The translations under genes were made by a program, and so were the position numbers. The notes below the pieces were generated by a model. That model was not told where the DNA came from, did not search any database, and saw only the letters and a list, made by a program, of their open reading frames with translations. Positions 10,016-20,446 of a stretch of 64,000 bases of DNA are shown in pieces (position 1 is the stretch's first letter; each line of letters starts with the position of its first letter). Source of the stretch: Symbiodinium microadriaticum (Eukaryota > Sar > Dinophyceae > Suessiales > Symbiodiniaceae); contig LSRX01000047.1 of NCBI GenBank assembly GCA_001939145.1, forward strand, positions 995,216 through 1,059,215, given 5' to 3'.

Positions 10016-10135
10016 AAAGGTAGACAACCGGGCAGCGATTGACCCTCGCGCCCTCTTCTGAGCTTAGGACTTCGTAGCGCGGGTCTGCGGTAGAAATCGC
10101 CAGTAGATCTCGGCAGGATTGACACAGTGACGCGG

Positions 10136-10519
10136 CTAAGGGCTGGCTTGATAGCTGCAGGGCTGATCAGTTAAGATCTGCGGACAAAGATTCTGGAGTG
10201 TTGTTTTCAGCATGCACGATGTGAGCTCAAGCTTGTGCAAGTATTCAGGAAACACCCTCTTTGCTGCACTTCCTTCCCTCTTCTGCTGGGCAGTATGTAT
10301 GCAGCTACCTGCCACCGAGAGCTGAAGGGAGAGAGTCGAGTGCTGGGATGGCGGGTGTTGGAGTTTCTGTAAACACGGGATTGTATGGAGCCCAGAGCAA
10401 CCTGTAATCATAGTCATAAGGACCTCTGGGCAAGATACCCGAATTTGGGACCCACCCCATACTGTACACTTCGACCCGAAGCAAGCTCCAGCTCGCATCT
10501 TCGGCACTGGGGCTTGCAA
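10136..10519 (-). CDS. possible coding frame, unknown
   Basis: The C-terminal half (AQQKREGSAAKRVFPEYLHK, LELTSCMLKTTLQN) has coding-like codons (CAG CAG AAG AGG, TAC TTG CAC AAG CTT GAG CTC) after a possible acceptor GCCCAG. The N-terminal half is weaker. No family recognised. Confidence 0.35.
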   Translation of the reverse strand: MQAPVPKMRAGACFGSKCTVWGGSQIRVSCPEVLMTMITGCSGLHTIPCLQKLQHPPSQHSTLSLQLSVAGSCIHTAQQKREGSAAKRVFPEYLHKLELTSCMLKTTLQNLCPQILTDQPCSYQASP

Positions 10520-10791
10520 AAATGGACGGTTGACGCTCAGTGTTTAAACTAAGGACGCATCGCGGTGTCGGTGTAGGTTTTCTTGTGGGGTCTACAGATG
10601 GGTGCAAGGTTGCATTGCAAAGCTCTGTAGCCTATGAACTTTTAAGTTTCAAGGGTTGCCTGGAGTTGAGGCTTAGTGCAAGGGTCAATGCAGGCCGGTA
10701 GTCAAACGTAGGAACCTTGGCCTAGACTTGGACCTGAAGAAAGAGGAAACCTCAATCACTTCTATATACATGGGCCCTCCAGATATCACTT

Positions 10792-10890
10792 CTACCCATA
10801 GGCCCCTAAGTAGTTCCTTTTTGGGATTACCTTATAGGATTCTAAATATAAACCATAAAAAGGATCTACTTAGGGGCCGCTATAGGTAGG
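10792..10890. mobile_element. family C element (C3)
   Basis: Inverted repeat: CTACCCATAGGCCCCTAAGT / ACTTAGGGGCCGCTATAGGT, inner TTCCTTTTTGGGATTACC and TATAGGATTC. It lies immediately beside the exon candidate at 10929-11046. Confidence 0.8.
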
Positions 10891-10928
10891 CCCTATAGAT
10901 GCCCAACTAAAGCGGGCAACGCCATTAC

Positions 10929-11046
10929 CTTCGGCGCCTAGAAGAAGTGCTGCATAAGCTTGAACCAGGCACCGGGCTGTATTGATGATGGACTGCAGTG
11001 TCTTGAACCGCGTGGTTCCCAAGTCGATGTCCAGCTTCCCGATGTC
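10929..11046 (-). CDS. possible internal exon, unknown
   Basis: Bounded by a good acceptor (ATTACACAG|GAC) and donor (GCCGAAG|GTAATG). The 118-bp exon encodes DIGKLDIDLGTTRFKTLQSI then INTARCLVQAYAALLLGAE, with strongly C/G-ending codons (ATC GGG AAG CTG GAC ATC GAC). AG|G acceptors are typical of dinoflagellate introns. No family recognised. Among the better exon calls in the window. Confidence 0.5.
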
Positions 11047-11320
11047 CTGTGTAATTATAGAGTTCTTGTGAAGCGTCCATAAATAAACCCCCAAACTGTG
11101 TACGGAAACCCGAAACCCTAAACCGTTTGGGCCCACATGCCTACTTTCGGGGACCCTTAGACCCTTGGGGGTGTAGCTCCAACGGCATGGGATCAGTTCT
11201 GGAACCACCAAGACCAACATCAAAAAAAGATCGGAAGCCCTGAAAACTAAACAGAAGCCAAGCCCGAAATCCTCAAATCCTATATGCCCTAAAGCCTTCA
11301 TACCCCGAAATCGAACTAAT

Positions 11321-11420
11321 GTAGGGGCCTTATAATTAGAGTAGGGCTTTGGGCTCCTTTATAGCATAATTAGTATAAGCAACTCCCAAAATAGTATAGG
11401 TAAGTATGAAGGCCCCCCTA
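11321..11420. mobile_element. family E element (E1)
   Basis: 100-bp element with termini GTAGGGGCCTTATAATTAG and AAGGCCCCCCTA, and internal GGGCTCCTTTATAGCATAA. Related copies at 21.0 and 23.5 kb. Confidence 0.65.
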
Positions 11421-11423
11421 GAT

Positions 11424-11462
11424 TAACTGACTAACTGACTGACTGACTGGCTGACTGACTGC
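11424..11462 (+). repeat. (CTGA)n microsatellite
   Basis: ACTGACTGACTG-type tetranucleotide run with two imperfections. Confidence 0.9.
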
Positions 11463-12034
11463 CTTGATTAACACACTCACTAACTCCCGGGCACATGCCA
11501 TATCTGAACCCTCAAACCGTCCTTTTCGAGATGTTGGATGTTCACATCCAGTCCGCCGGCACCGACCACCTTGATGGCGTTTAGATGTCCCTGCCAGCAA
11601 CGGGGGCTTGGCTTAGGGTTCAGGGAGCAGGTTCAGGGTGTTTGGTTCAGGGCTTCGGGGGACAGGCTCCTCGGCAGAACGTGGGATCTAGGGGACCTAC
11701 ACCCGGAAGCACAACCCCAATCTTAACTCCACCTCCATTCTCAAGAATCCAGTGTGAGGTGATGTGACAGCAATTTCTGTTGGAGCTGTTGGGCTGCTTT
11801 GCTTTAGTTGGGACCTGGCCCGGGCTCAGAATCCAATGCATAGCACGAGCTAGAACTTCTCATAGCCCTCGATATCGAAGCGCGCCTAGTTTTCACGGAG
11901 TACCCGTGACCCTAAACCCTAAACCCTAAACGCTTTACCTATCAGGCACCGTTCAAAACCCGAACCAACGGGATCCTTCTAGAAGTCCTCTATAGACTCT
12001 GGGTCGCCCTCTTAAGCAGTACCGGGAGGCTCAC
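11463..12034. other. no convincing gene
   Basis: Several short overlapping frames on both strands run through degenerate TTCAGGGTTTGG-like units. CCCTAAACCC runs at 11910-11932. Nothing else supported. Confidence 0.5.
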
Positions 12035-12165
12035 ACCCTACCCCTCTTTATACGGTACCTAGTTCTATTATGTTTTATAGGGTTTAGGGTTCAGGGTTCT
12101 ATTATGTTTTATGTTCAGGTTCTGTTGTAGAGAAAAGTAGATACCCTTGAAAGGGGTAGGGTATA
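12035..12165. mobile_element. family B element (B2)
   Basis: ACCCTACCCCTCTTTATACG then GTACCTA at the left, AAGTAGATACCCTTGAAAGG and GGTAGGGT at the right. An internal direct repeat TTCTATTATGTTTTAT occurs twice around telomere-like units. Confidence 0.55.
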
Positions 12166-12196
12166 AGCCTACGGGTCAGGCAGGGTTTTCTGATCT

Positions 12197-12197
12197 N
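12197..12197. other. ambiguous base (N)
   Basis: Single N before a run of G. Confidence 0.99.
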
Positions 12198-12450
12198 GGG
12201 GGGGGGCATGGAGAGCCATACCAAGGAAGCTAAATGCATGGTTTAAGGTTTAGGGTTTCGGAACTAAGAATCATGGAAGCCAATGTAAGCCAACATGATA
12301 GGGGCATAACAACATGGGGGTAGCTTAGGGACTATACATCAAAAACACTATGCATTCCTTACTATGTAAACTTCAGCTACGCTCCGTATCCAGAAAACAG
12401 CATTATGATTTATTTGTTCTTGGGGCTTGTGTTGCTGTGCGACTTTTTGC

Positions 12451-12807
12451 TCACCGCTGGGTGAAATACAGAGCAGGGCTGGGTTGAAGGCCTAGTGGTG
12501 GCCGATTTTGTCTCTGTGACTCGCCACCAGATGTCATCCCTGGATGAAAACACGTATTCTGCAGCCAGAAAGCTTGACGGTGCTGGAGAATGAACTGGAA
12601 GTTTTCCGGATCCAACATCCCGAGTTTGCCTTTCTCATCCAGCCTTACCAAATCCCGAGAGCTAAATTCCAGCCAAGAAAATTCTCCCGCAGGCCCTGAA
12701 GGCTTAAATCGTAGAACCCCAGAAGCTCCAACTCCAGAAAGCCCCACCATGGTCAAAGGTAAGACAGCCGGGGCAGACCTTCGGGATCTGACCACCAGTC
12801 CTGCCAC
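12451..12807 (-). CDS. possible coding frame, unknown (118 aa)
   Basis: Minus-strand frame. The segment GEFSWLEFSSRDLVRLDEKG and ENFQFILQHRQAFWLQNTCF is clearly protein-like, with an amphipathic Gln/Phe-rich part. The frame ends at the stop near 12451. The front (MAGLVVRSRRSAPAVLPLTM) is compatible with a start but not compelling. The antisense plus frame (12590-12814) is Ser/Pro-rich and less likely. No family recognised. Confidence 0.4.
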   Translation of the reverse strand: MAGLVVRSRRSAPAVLPLTMVGLSGVGASGVLRFKPSGPAGEFSWLEFSSRDLVRLDEKGKLGMLDPENFQFILQHRQAFWLQNTCFHPGMTSGGESQRQNRPPLGLQPSPALYFTQR

Positions 12808-13079
12808 GGTATAGGGCTTAGCGTGCCTAGATTAGGGCACGCATGCATGTGATAAGGAGCGCTTTTGAGGGCTCCAGGTGGTAAAAAATCAGCCATGCGT
12901 GCCAAACATGCTTCACCGGCTTTGGCCACCGAAGATTATACCGAGGTTCGCCTAGTTGCCGAAAAAGCCTCGGGTACAATTTGTAAATAAGATCTCTTAA
13001 GCCGAATAAGGATAATAGACACATCTCCATCGCCTACTTAGGTTGGTTGCTGCGAGGATACCAGGCCCAAGCTTAGACC

Positions 13080-13268
13080 CTATGCAGCGCGCTTCAGCCA
13101 CGCTGGCAGTCTATGCCCTGCATAGTTTTGGTATAACAAGCTTAGCCTGGCGGCTAGTCTGCCAGTGTAGCACTCTCGTGAACATATAGCTGAGGATTTT
13201 CTAGACCCGCCATCCTGAACCCATCTAAACCAGGACCCACCCCCGCCGAATCCGCCCAACAAAAACAA
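13080..13268 (-). CDS. weak candidate frame (62 aa)
   Basis: SRECYTGRLAARLSLLYQNY and AGHRLPAWLKRAA are protein-like; the Gly-rich front is not. Kept only as a weak candidate. Confidence 0.2.
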   Translation of the reverse strand: MFLLGGFGGGGSWFRWVQDGGSRKSSAICSRECYTGRLAARLSLLYQNYAGHRLPAWLKRAA

Positions 13269-13650
13269 GTGTTGCGCAAGACGGATAAATTACGACTAGG
13301 ATTCTCAGGTAGGAGCGTTCCCAGGCACGGGTAAAACGATGCCCCTACTTCACTAGAACCTCGCGCCCTCCCCCTTTACACTCTAAATCCGATAAGGCCC
13401 TGTAAGCCCCACCTAAACTCCGGTATACTATGGTAGAACTGCTCTGCACATAGGATCTATAAACCTACCGCGGGACAATTTACTACTATTTGTTGAGACC
13501 ATGCAAATGAAGCTCATGGGCTGGAGCTTGGGTCGCAGGGGGGGGCAAGATCCGCTTTCGATGATAAACAGGCGATGCCCACAGGAGTCGCAGGCTGTTG
13601 TTCGCTGCAACGGCCGAGTTCTGCGCCGCCTGGATGGCATCTTGAAGTAA

Positions 13651-13729
13651 CCCTAACCCCCCAGGTACCTACTATATAGGGTACTAGAGCCCCTAGGGCC
13701 CTATATAGTAGGTACCTGGAGGGTTAGGG
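13651..13729. mobile_element. family A palindromic element (A3)
   Basis: 79 bp, close to the family consensus, with intact CCCTAACC and GGTTAGGG ends and a perfect 3-bp flanking duplication TAA (13648-13650, 13730-13732). Confidence 0.9.
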
Positions 13730-13794
13730 TAACAGGACCAAAGGCCAACACCGAAACTCGAAAACGCCGGGTTATGGGCCTGACGGCCCGTTCT

Positions 13795-13975
13795 GAAACC
13801 CTAACTCCCTCAACCCCTTAACTACTAAACCCCAACCCCCGAAACCCTATTCCCTAAAAACCCTTAAGCCCTAAACTATACACCCTCAACTCTCAACTCT
13901 CAACCCTAAACCCTCAACCCCCTAAACTCCATTCCCTAAAACACCTAAGCCCTTATAACCCTAAAACCATCTCTG
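13795..13975 (-). repeat. CCCTAAA-like cluster
   Basis: Highly degenerate units mixing CCCTAAAC, CCCTCAAC, CTCTCAAC and CCCTTAAC. The region 13976-14600 contains only unique non-coding-looking DNA. Confidence 0.75.
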
Positions 13976-14612
13976 TGCCTGTTCTATCAAGGCGACTCTG
14001 AGGCCTCCCCAGGGAACAGCAGAGTGATTCGACTGTGAAGCTAGCACATCAAAGGGGGGGGGGCCCTAAGGTATTCAACTGGTTCATGCGTTTAGGCGTT
14101 TGCTGTGGGGTCTGCGCTGGTTTAGTGGCTTTCAGGTTGCAGAATGTTGCAGAGCTTCAAAAGTTGGGACAGTGAAGCCTGGAAGTATGTAATACAGGGG
14201 CGTTGAGCATAGCACAAACCCGTGTACTAATTAATGCTCCCACCCAAACCCTTGCCGAGTGCGCCACGCGAGCTCTTTCTTCATTGAACTTCCGCTGCAA
14301 GGCTTCCTGGGAAGAGTCGGAGTCGTGGGTCTCTGCGGTTGTACCTATGTAGTAGAAATGTAGGGTTTCTATAGTAGGAATTGCTATAAATGGTTTGGGT
14401 AAGTATCCCGCATATACGTACTCAGGATTTAAATCCTTAGGACAAGGGTACGGTTTCGGCTCTAGAAAACCAAATTCGGCTTCGAATGGTTCGAGGTTTT
14501 GTGGCTAAGAGGGCTCAGCCGGGCGACACACCTCCGGGGCTGCAAGCAAACATTGCGTATCGTGGCAGAGAGTCAGATTGGGGGCTTAGGGTTTAGGGTT
14601 TGGTCGAATAGG

Positions 14613-14713
14613 CCCTACCCATAGGCCCCCAAGTAGTTCCTTTTTGTGGTTTATATATAGAATCCTATGAGGTAATCCCACAAAGGAACTACTTAGGGGT
14701 CCATGGGTATGCC
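14613..14713. mobile_element. family C element (C4)
   Basis: Inverted repeat TACCCATAGGCCCCCAAGTA / TACTTAGGGGTCCATGGGTA with inner arms TTCCTTTTTGTGG and CCACAAAGGAA. Closest to C3. Confidence 0.8.
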
Positions 14714-14734
14714 CTAAACGCCGAACCCCAAACT

Positions 14735-14865
14735 CCAGGTTTGGGATCGCGTACTCGGCTTGGTCGAACATCTGTGACTCCGCCACCTCAACCATCTCAA
14801 CCCCACACCTCGAGAGCCTGAGCACCTTCTTACCCTGTGCAGAAATGCCCTGCTCGTATAAGTAA
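14735..14865 (-). CDS. possible exon, unknown
   Basis: The minus frame reads YEQGISAQGKKVLRLSRCGV and EMVEVAESQMFDQAEYAIPN with coding-like codons (GTG CTC AGG CTC TCG AGG; GAG GTG GCG GAG). A donor could be CTGGA|GTTTGG and an acceptor TGCACAG|GGT. Element C4 lies about 20 bp past its 3' side. No family recognised. Confidence 0.45.
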
Positions 14866-15074
14866 TACTAATAATATTGTTACGACAGTGAATGTTGTAT
14901 TCTTATGATGATGATGTGGTTACGTACTACTATTGTGCCGGCAAGTCCCAAGCCCTGACTCCAAAGCACTAAGGAAATTACCCCTGCGAACGGGGACACC
15001 TAAGTTTGAGACGTCCTGGAATGCTCTTGCAGCCCACCAAGGAACTGCAGGGCATTGGGTTCAGCATATAACAC

Positions 15075-15395
15075 CCCTAAGCCCTAAACCTAAACCCTGA
15101 ACCCTAAACCCTAAACCCTGAACCCTAAACCCTAAACCCTGAACCCTAAACCCCAAACCCTGAACTTTGAACCCTTGCACACACCTTCAACCGCCAGGTC
15201 GATTTCAGCACCGGCTGCGGCCAAGGAGCGACTTCCTCCCCAAGCCGGTGCCTCTCCTTTAGGGCTTAGGGATTTAGGGCTTTTAGGGTTTGAGGGTTTA
15301 GGGTTTTAGGGCTTTAGGGTTTTAGGGCTTAGGGTTTTAGGGCTTAGGGTTTTAGGGCTTGGCTTAGGGTTTTAGGGTTTAGGGTTTTAGGGTTT
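15075..15395. repeat. telomere-like arrays, opposing orientations
   Basis: 15080-15170 is a period-21 array of CCCTAAACCCTAAACCCTGA type. 15258-15392 is TTTAGGG on the plus strand with extra T and inserted GCTTAGGG. The stretch between them is unique and featureless. Confidence 0.9.
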
Positions 15396-15443
15396 CTCCT
15401 GCCCAGGGCTTTGGGTCAGCCAGGGCTTGCCGGTCAATCTCCC

Positions 15444-15553
15444 TAAGGGTCCCTGTGCCCAAATAGTTCGTACTTTGGCACCAATGTACAAATGTAGGGA
15501 CTACGTTCAGGCAAAAGTACCAACGTACTATTTGGGTACATGGAACCTTCGGG
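15444..15553. mobile_element. family D element (D1)
   Basis: Left AAGGGTCCCTGTGCCCAAAT, AGTTCGTACTTTGG; right CCAACGTACTATTTGGGTAC, ATGGAACCTT: a long inverted repeat of about 110 bp with GTAGGGACTAC near the centre. Confidence 0.8.
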
Positions 15554-16206
15554 TATGGATATAGACACCTGAATCAGACATGAGTCTTTAAGCACGATAT
15601 GCAGGCCCTGCAAGACGCAGAGAATAATCAGGGGCCTGCATTAAGGGCTTCAGGTTTGAGGTTAAGTTTCGGGTTTCAAGCTTTCGCATTGAAGCTCTGG
15701 ATTTCGAAATGGGGCTGAGGGTTCAGGTTTGCCGTCGGGGGCTTGGCTTTAGAGGGGCTCTCGCAAGCGTAGATTCTAGATCCTAACTGTCCTAATTGAT
15801 TTCCTGCATGGTTTGGGTTTCTAATTTCTAGTATCCGCATGAGACCCAAACCCGAATATATAGACCCTACCTCATGGTAAGGACGCTGAGGAGTCTGTAG
15901 TTTTGAGCCCCGCCGCAAGCACAAAGGAAACACTGTCGACTCTGAACTGGCAAGTGGCAATCCTGTTGTCGAAACCTGAAACTTCTGCATTCTGAACTCG
16001 CCCAACATATGGGTAGTTCTCTAAACTAGGATAAAAAGGACCCCAAAAGGGACCCTCTTTTTTAGAAAGCCACCCATATGCACTCAGCACTTTGCTACAC
16101 CGAAGACATCACCCTTGCAATGTAGTGAAATCTCAATGATTTGGGGTTCCAAGAGACTGCGTCACGTCAGGACTCAAGAAGCACAATGCCAAAGAGGCGC
16201 TGGAGT

Positions 16207-16333
16207 CTACCTATTCTCCACATTGTAGTTGTTTTTTGTGGGTTCCGTATAGTTCTTGTGTGGGTTGCCTTAAAGGATCCTGACTGTAAAATTGGTGCAA
16301 CAAAACAAAGAACTGAAATGGAGACTATAGGTA
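16207..16333. mobile_element. family C element (C5)
   Basis: CTACCTATTCTCCACATTGT then AGTTGTTTTTTGTGG at the left, GAACTGAAATGGAGACTATA and GGTA at the right, with internal AAAGGATCCTGA. It is followed after 30 bp by family D element D2. Confidence 0.75.
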
Positions 16334-16363
16334 CAGGGGATCGCTTCCCAGTCTCAATAACCC

Positions 16364-16464
16364 CAAGGGTCCATGTACAAAGTAATATGTACTTTGGTCG
16401 TAAAGTAGTCCATATATAAGCTCTTCAGGGCCGAAGTAGAGACTACGTGGGTACATGGACCTTT
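16364..16464. mobile_element. family D element (D2)
   Basis: CAAGGGTCCATGTACAAAGT, AATATGTACTTTGG and AAAGTAGTCC at the left; GAGACTACGTGGGTACATGG ACCTTT at the right. About 101 bp, inverted-repeat ends. Confidence 0.75.
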
Positions 16465-16489
16465 GTAGAACCCTTCAAGGAACCATTAA

Positions 16490-17035
16490 AGGAGTTTTCA
16501 AATAAACCCTTAAAAGGAACCCTTCCCCTACAGAGCAAACTTTAAACCCTTCAATCCAAGGAGCCCTTAAAGGAACACCTTAACCCTACACCCTAAACCC
16601 TAAACCCTATAAACCCTAAACACCTAAACCCTAAACACCTAAACACCTAAACCCTGAACCCTAAACCCCTAAACAATCCCTAAAAGGAACCCTTCAATAT
16701 TTGAAAGCGACCGTCGGGCCCCTCCTTGATCCAAGCACGCTGGCGCTTCTCCGCCTGCCCGCATTTGCCCTCGAAGTCGGAGATCCTGAAGGCTTATAGG
16801 GTTTAGGGGTTTAGGCGGTTAGGGGTTTTTAGGGGTTTAGAGGTTTAAGGGTTTAAGGGTTTAGGGGATTAAGGGCTTTTAGGATTTGGGGTTTAGGGTT
16901 TAGGAGGTTTACGGGTTTAGGGGTTTAGGGACTTTAGGGTTTAGGTGGTCTAGGGGTTTTTTTTTTTTTTTTTTAGGGTTTAGGGCTTCGGTGGTTTGGG
17001 GGGGTTTTTAGGGTTTGGGGAGGAATCTGCATAGG
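16490..17035. repeat. telomere-like clusters and T16 run
   Basis: CCCTAAA units (16580-16680), then GGTTTAGGG units on the plus strand (16795-17030) with a T16 tract at 16959-16974. AAGGAACCCTT-like units occur at 16512-16570 and 16685. No gene. Confidence 0.85.
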
Positions 17036-17274
17036 TTTTGCCGTGTGGGGCTCTGTGGCTGAAATCCGGCTTGTCGGCTTCGGCCATCTTCGGCGTCTAG
17101 AACTCATTGTTTGAAGGGTTTAGGGTTTAGGGGGTTTGAGTAGCATAAAATATACCAGTGGTGAGAGATGTTGTGCAGCAGTCTATACTAAGTCTATACG
17201 GTTGAGGGTTTGAGTTTAGGGGGCTCGGATTGATATGATGGATTCGAAAACATGATCGAGGGTTTCCCGGTGTA

Positions 17275-17864
17275 TTGCGGAAGGTACGGTGCAGAGGACA
17301 TCTCGTGGGCACACAGCAGCGCAGACATAGCAACATGTCAGACGCAAGCCCCCTGTGTACTGTGGTGGTAAGTTTAAGTTGGATGGAGGAGGAGCAGCAC
17401 CCTTCTGCACCGCAGGCCGCCCCAAGGCAGGTCCTCTTTAGAAGGATCTTCGGGGCTTAGAAACAGAAAATCCCTCCTCCCCGAGAGGCCCTGCACGACG
17501 TTGTGGAAGGCAGGTCGGATGGAAGGGTGCACCACATCGAAGACGACTTGTACCTATTCGCCATCTCTGGAAACATTGTGGCTGTAGGGTCGCGGTAGTC
17601 ATTTACATCTTCCTTTGTAGGGCCCCTGAATTCGAGAAGCCTGGAACACCACCATAGCATACATGTACAGATCGATTGAACAAAGACCTTCTCCAACACC
17701 TGCTGCACATCGATCCCGCCCGACATCATGAATTCCAGATCTACATCCCAGCTCATGTGATTCCAGGGTGGTTCGTTGAGGCTCTAGTTGCAAAGGGACC
17801 CGGGACCGGGAACTTTGCCCTTCTTCTGGCTGGGCCTCTTCCGTGGTACCCTGTGTCTTGTTAA
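17275..17864. CDS. coding-like locus, strand ambiguous, possibly decayed
   Basis: Plus strand: MEEEQHPSAPQAAPRQVLFR continues in the same frame across a TAG at 17458-17460 into KQKIPPPREALHDVVEGRSD and HIEDDLYLFAISGNIVAVGS up to TAG 17596. A different plus frame (17676-17864) gives DLLQHLLHIDPARHHEFQIY and IPAHVIPGWFVEALVAKG. Minus strand: a 99-aa frame (17457-17756) starts MSWDVDLEFMMSGGIDVQQV with coding-like codons (GTG CAG CAG GTG TTG GAG AAG) and has no internal stop. Either a minus-strand gene or a plus-strand pseudogene/multi-exon gene is possible. No family recognised. Confidence 0.35.
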
Positions 17865-17890
17865 ACATGAGCGGTCAAGGAGTTTCTAGT

Positions 17891-17964
17891 ATCTAACCCC
17901 CCCGGGTTATATAGAGTACCAGAGCCCCTAGCACCCTATATGGTAGATACCTGGAGGGTTAGGG
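17891..17964. mobile_element. family A palindromic element (A4)
   Basis: Degenerate left terminus (ATCTAACCCC), intact right terminus GGTTAGGG. The 5-mer CTAGT occurs immediately on both sides (17886-17890, 17965-17969). It lies at the end of the ambiguous coding locus. Confidence 0.8.
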
Positions 17965-18244
17965 CTAGTGTAGCCGATGAATAGTGCAGCTTGCAAGGCC
18001 TCAAGCCGGCATCGCGAACCGTGGGACCCAAGCTCTTCTCCAACAACCCTCCAAGCCGAGAAAACCCAGCAACTTACGAATCCCAAGAACCTTCCCTGGG
18101 GGGTCTTTTTGTGGCATCCTTCGGATGCCTTCGATTCGGAGCTCTAAACCTCAAGCTCGCAACTCTTGACCATTGGAGAGGAAAAGTAATATATGGCTTC
18201 AAAGGTAACCCCCAAATCTCAGACCCAAACGCCAGCAAAAACCA

Positions 18245-18320
18245 AAAAAAAAAAACACACACACACACACACCCGCGCGCGCGCACACGCACAGACACAC
18301 ACACACACACACACACAACC
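18245..18320 (+). repeat. A run plus (CA)n/(CG)n microsatellite
   Basis: Poly-A followed by CACACA, CGCGCG and CACACA blocks. The frames over it are artefacts. From 18321 to 19784 I see only scattered TTTAGGG-like units (18540-18800, 19110-19130, 19490-19540) and no supported gene. Confidence 0.9.
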
Positions 18321-20060
18321 ACAACAACGAACAACCACCTACTGTAACAGCCAACTGCACAGCTACCACACAGTGCTGGGGCTCACGGGCATCTCCGGAT
18401 AATCCAACTGAGCGGCAGCAAGAAGTGACTTGGGGGTTGCAGATCCGGGTTCAGGGATTGAAGTGGCATACGGCCAGAAGCCCTATACTAGCCACCAAAC
18501 CCTGAGGTCCTAGCGCGGTAAGAGCTTCTTGAAACTTAGGCCGACTTACCCTGAACCCTCAACCCTAATGTAGCAGGAGGACATTGGACAGTTTAGGGTA
18601 GGGGGGAGGACATGAAAGTCTATGAGCACGCTGATGGGCGTAGGGGATTCCAAGATTTAGACCTTACAGGTAGGGCCCTATTATATAGGGTTTCGAGCTT
18701 CGGTTTTGACGTGGTTGGAAGTTGGGATTCACGTATGACAATTTTGGGGAAATTCACCGAATCCCTGCTGGCCCCAAGAACCCCCTTTGGGTGTAGGGTT
18801 TAGGCTTTAGGATGCGAAAAGCCCCACTTGGCTTCCTGATTTTTTGGGGCTTGAGGATTTCTGGCAAGCTCCCCCTAAATTTTGGGTGCCTTGCTTTTCA
18901 TGTGAGGTCCCAAAAAGACGGGTCCAAGAGATAAGCCCTACAGTGGCCCTGCACTGAACCTACACTGAACCGGCGCCTTGAACGACCCAAATTACTGAGG
19001 GCTCCGCTCTCCTCTGCTCCTGCAAGGCCTCTCGAAGAGGTGCTTTGAAGGTCTTGAAAGTCTCGTCTTGTTAGCTATGCATCGGAGGTTTCGCTTCTCT
19101 TATTGAGTTGTGATAGGGTTTAGGGACTATAGATGTATAGAGACAGTATCGGGCTGGGATGCATGAGCGAGAAGCCGAGCTCAAGCCCCAGGCGTACACA
19201 CCCCGGCCCAAGATGCAAAAACACAAAGACCAATGACTTCGCGATTGAGCAGATTCAGGGCCGCGTGAGTCTAAACTGCATGCGTAGCTCTTTAAACTAG
19301 GGTCTCTTTTTAAGGGTGCCGTACTATTTTGAGGATCTAGGAAATGGACCCGAATTTAAGGGAACTACCCATGAGTTGAATACAAAAAACAAACATTCTG
19401 GATGTATAGCGCCTTGAGGCCTGGGGTGTTGGGCTTGGGGTCAGGGCCTGGACTGAGGGGGTAAAATCGCTTGCGTTCGGGGTTCTGTGTATGGGTTTCA
19501 GTTTAGGGCTTAGGTTTTGGGGTTATAGGCTTTAGCCTTACTTCTGCCATCCGGAGTCGGAGCCTAGTGTGGCAGAAACGAGACAGCCCTCTACGACTCC
19601 GTAAAACTGGAAACATGCTCGGAAGTCTGGCTCCTTTCAAGGTGCTTGTGAGTTTCCGTAGTCAGGCCGGCCGCAGAATATGACGACTTAGAGCAGCTCT
19701 GCGCAAACAAACGGACCTGCCTCGCGCAGAGCATCTTCGAAGATCTCGTCCGGCTGATTCATTGCATCGTCCACGAGCCTGCAGATGATGGTTGAAGGGC
19801 TCTGTGGTCTAACAGTTCCAAGTTCAGGCTTTAGAGTTAGGGTTTTGCGGTACCGTGTGCGCAGGCATCATTGGACTTTTGACAGCACTGCAGGGCCATT
19901 TTGGGGTTCGGCATGTGCTCTAAGTCTAAGTCCAAAAAAGCGAGGTTGCATTCATAGGTTTCACAGTGCCCGGGTTGTTCGAACAAAGTTAGGCGTTGCC
20001 ATGAGTCTCCGATCTACAGTAGCCCAAGAGCATCTACACAGTGCACACAGTCCTAAACCG

Positions 20061-20357
20061 TCAACCCTCAAGCCAAATAACGAGCATATGCCCATTTCTG
20101 ACCCCAGGTTCCCAAACGAGCAGCTGCCATATCTTAACCGGCTCGAAGTCCTGAAGCGCTGCCATGTTGTTGCCCAAAGGCAAGCCCCAAGAAACGATCA
20201 AGACCTGGGCTATAAGTATAGAGTATGTTAGGAAATAGAAGTATAACAGCGAGTATAACACGGAGCCCTGGGGAATAGTCTTTGCAATTATTTCCGTCAC
20301 TTCCGAGCCTTTCAACCTCCTCCGGGTTTGGAAGCCCTTTGCCGGGTCCTGGAGCAT
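20061..20357 (-). CDS. possible coding frame, unknown (98 aa, one hydrophobic segment)
   Basis: Starts MLQDPAKGFQTRRRLKGSEV, then TEIIAKTIPQGS, a hydrophobic stretch VLYSLLYFYFLTYSILIAQV that could span a membrane, then GLPLGNNMAALQDFEPVKIW and QLLVWEPGVRNGHMLVIW. Codons before and after the hydrophobic part are coding-like, whereas the hydrophobic part is AT-richer and could be an intron. The antisense plus frame (19785-20231) includes telomere-like DNA. No family recognised. Confidence 0.4.
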   Translation of the reverse strand: MLQDPAKGFQTRRRLKGSEVTEIIAKTIPQGSVLYSLLYFYFLTYSILIAQVLIVSWGLPLGNNMAALQDFEPVKIWQLLVWEPGVRNGHMLVIWLEG

Positions 20358-20446
20358 ACGGATCAGATGAAGCCAGCATGGAAGACAAGCGACAAGAGCT
20401 ACGGCTTGGGGTTTAGGAGCTTAGGGTTCAGACTGGCCCGGTCGGT

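Noticed and set aside
16141..16419. 92-codon plus frame
   Set aside because: Lies over family C element C5 and the start of D2; not a gene.
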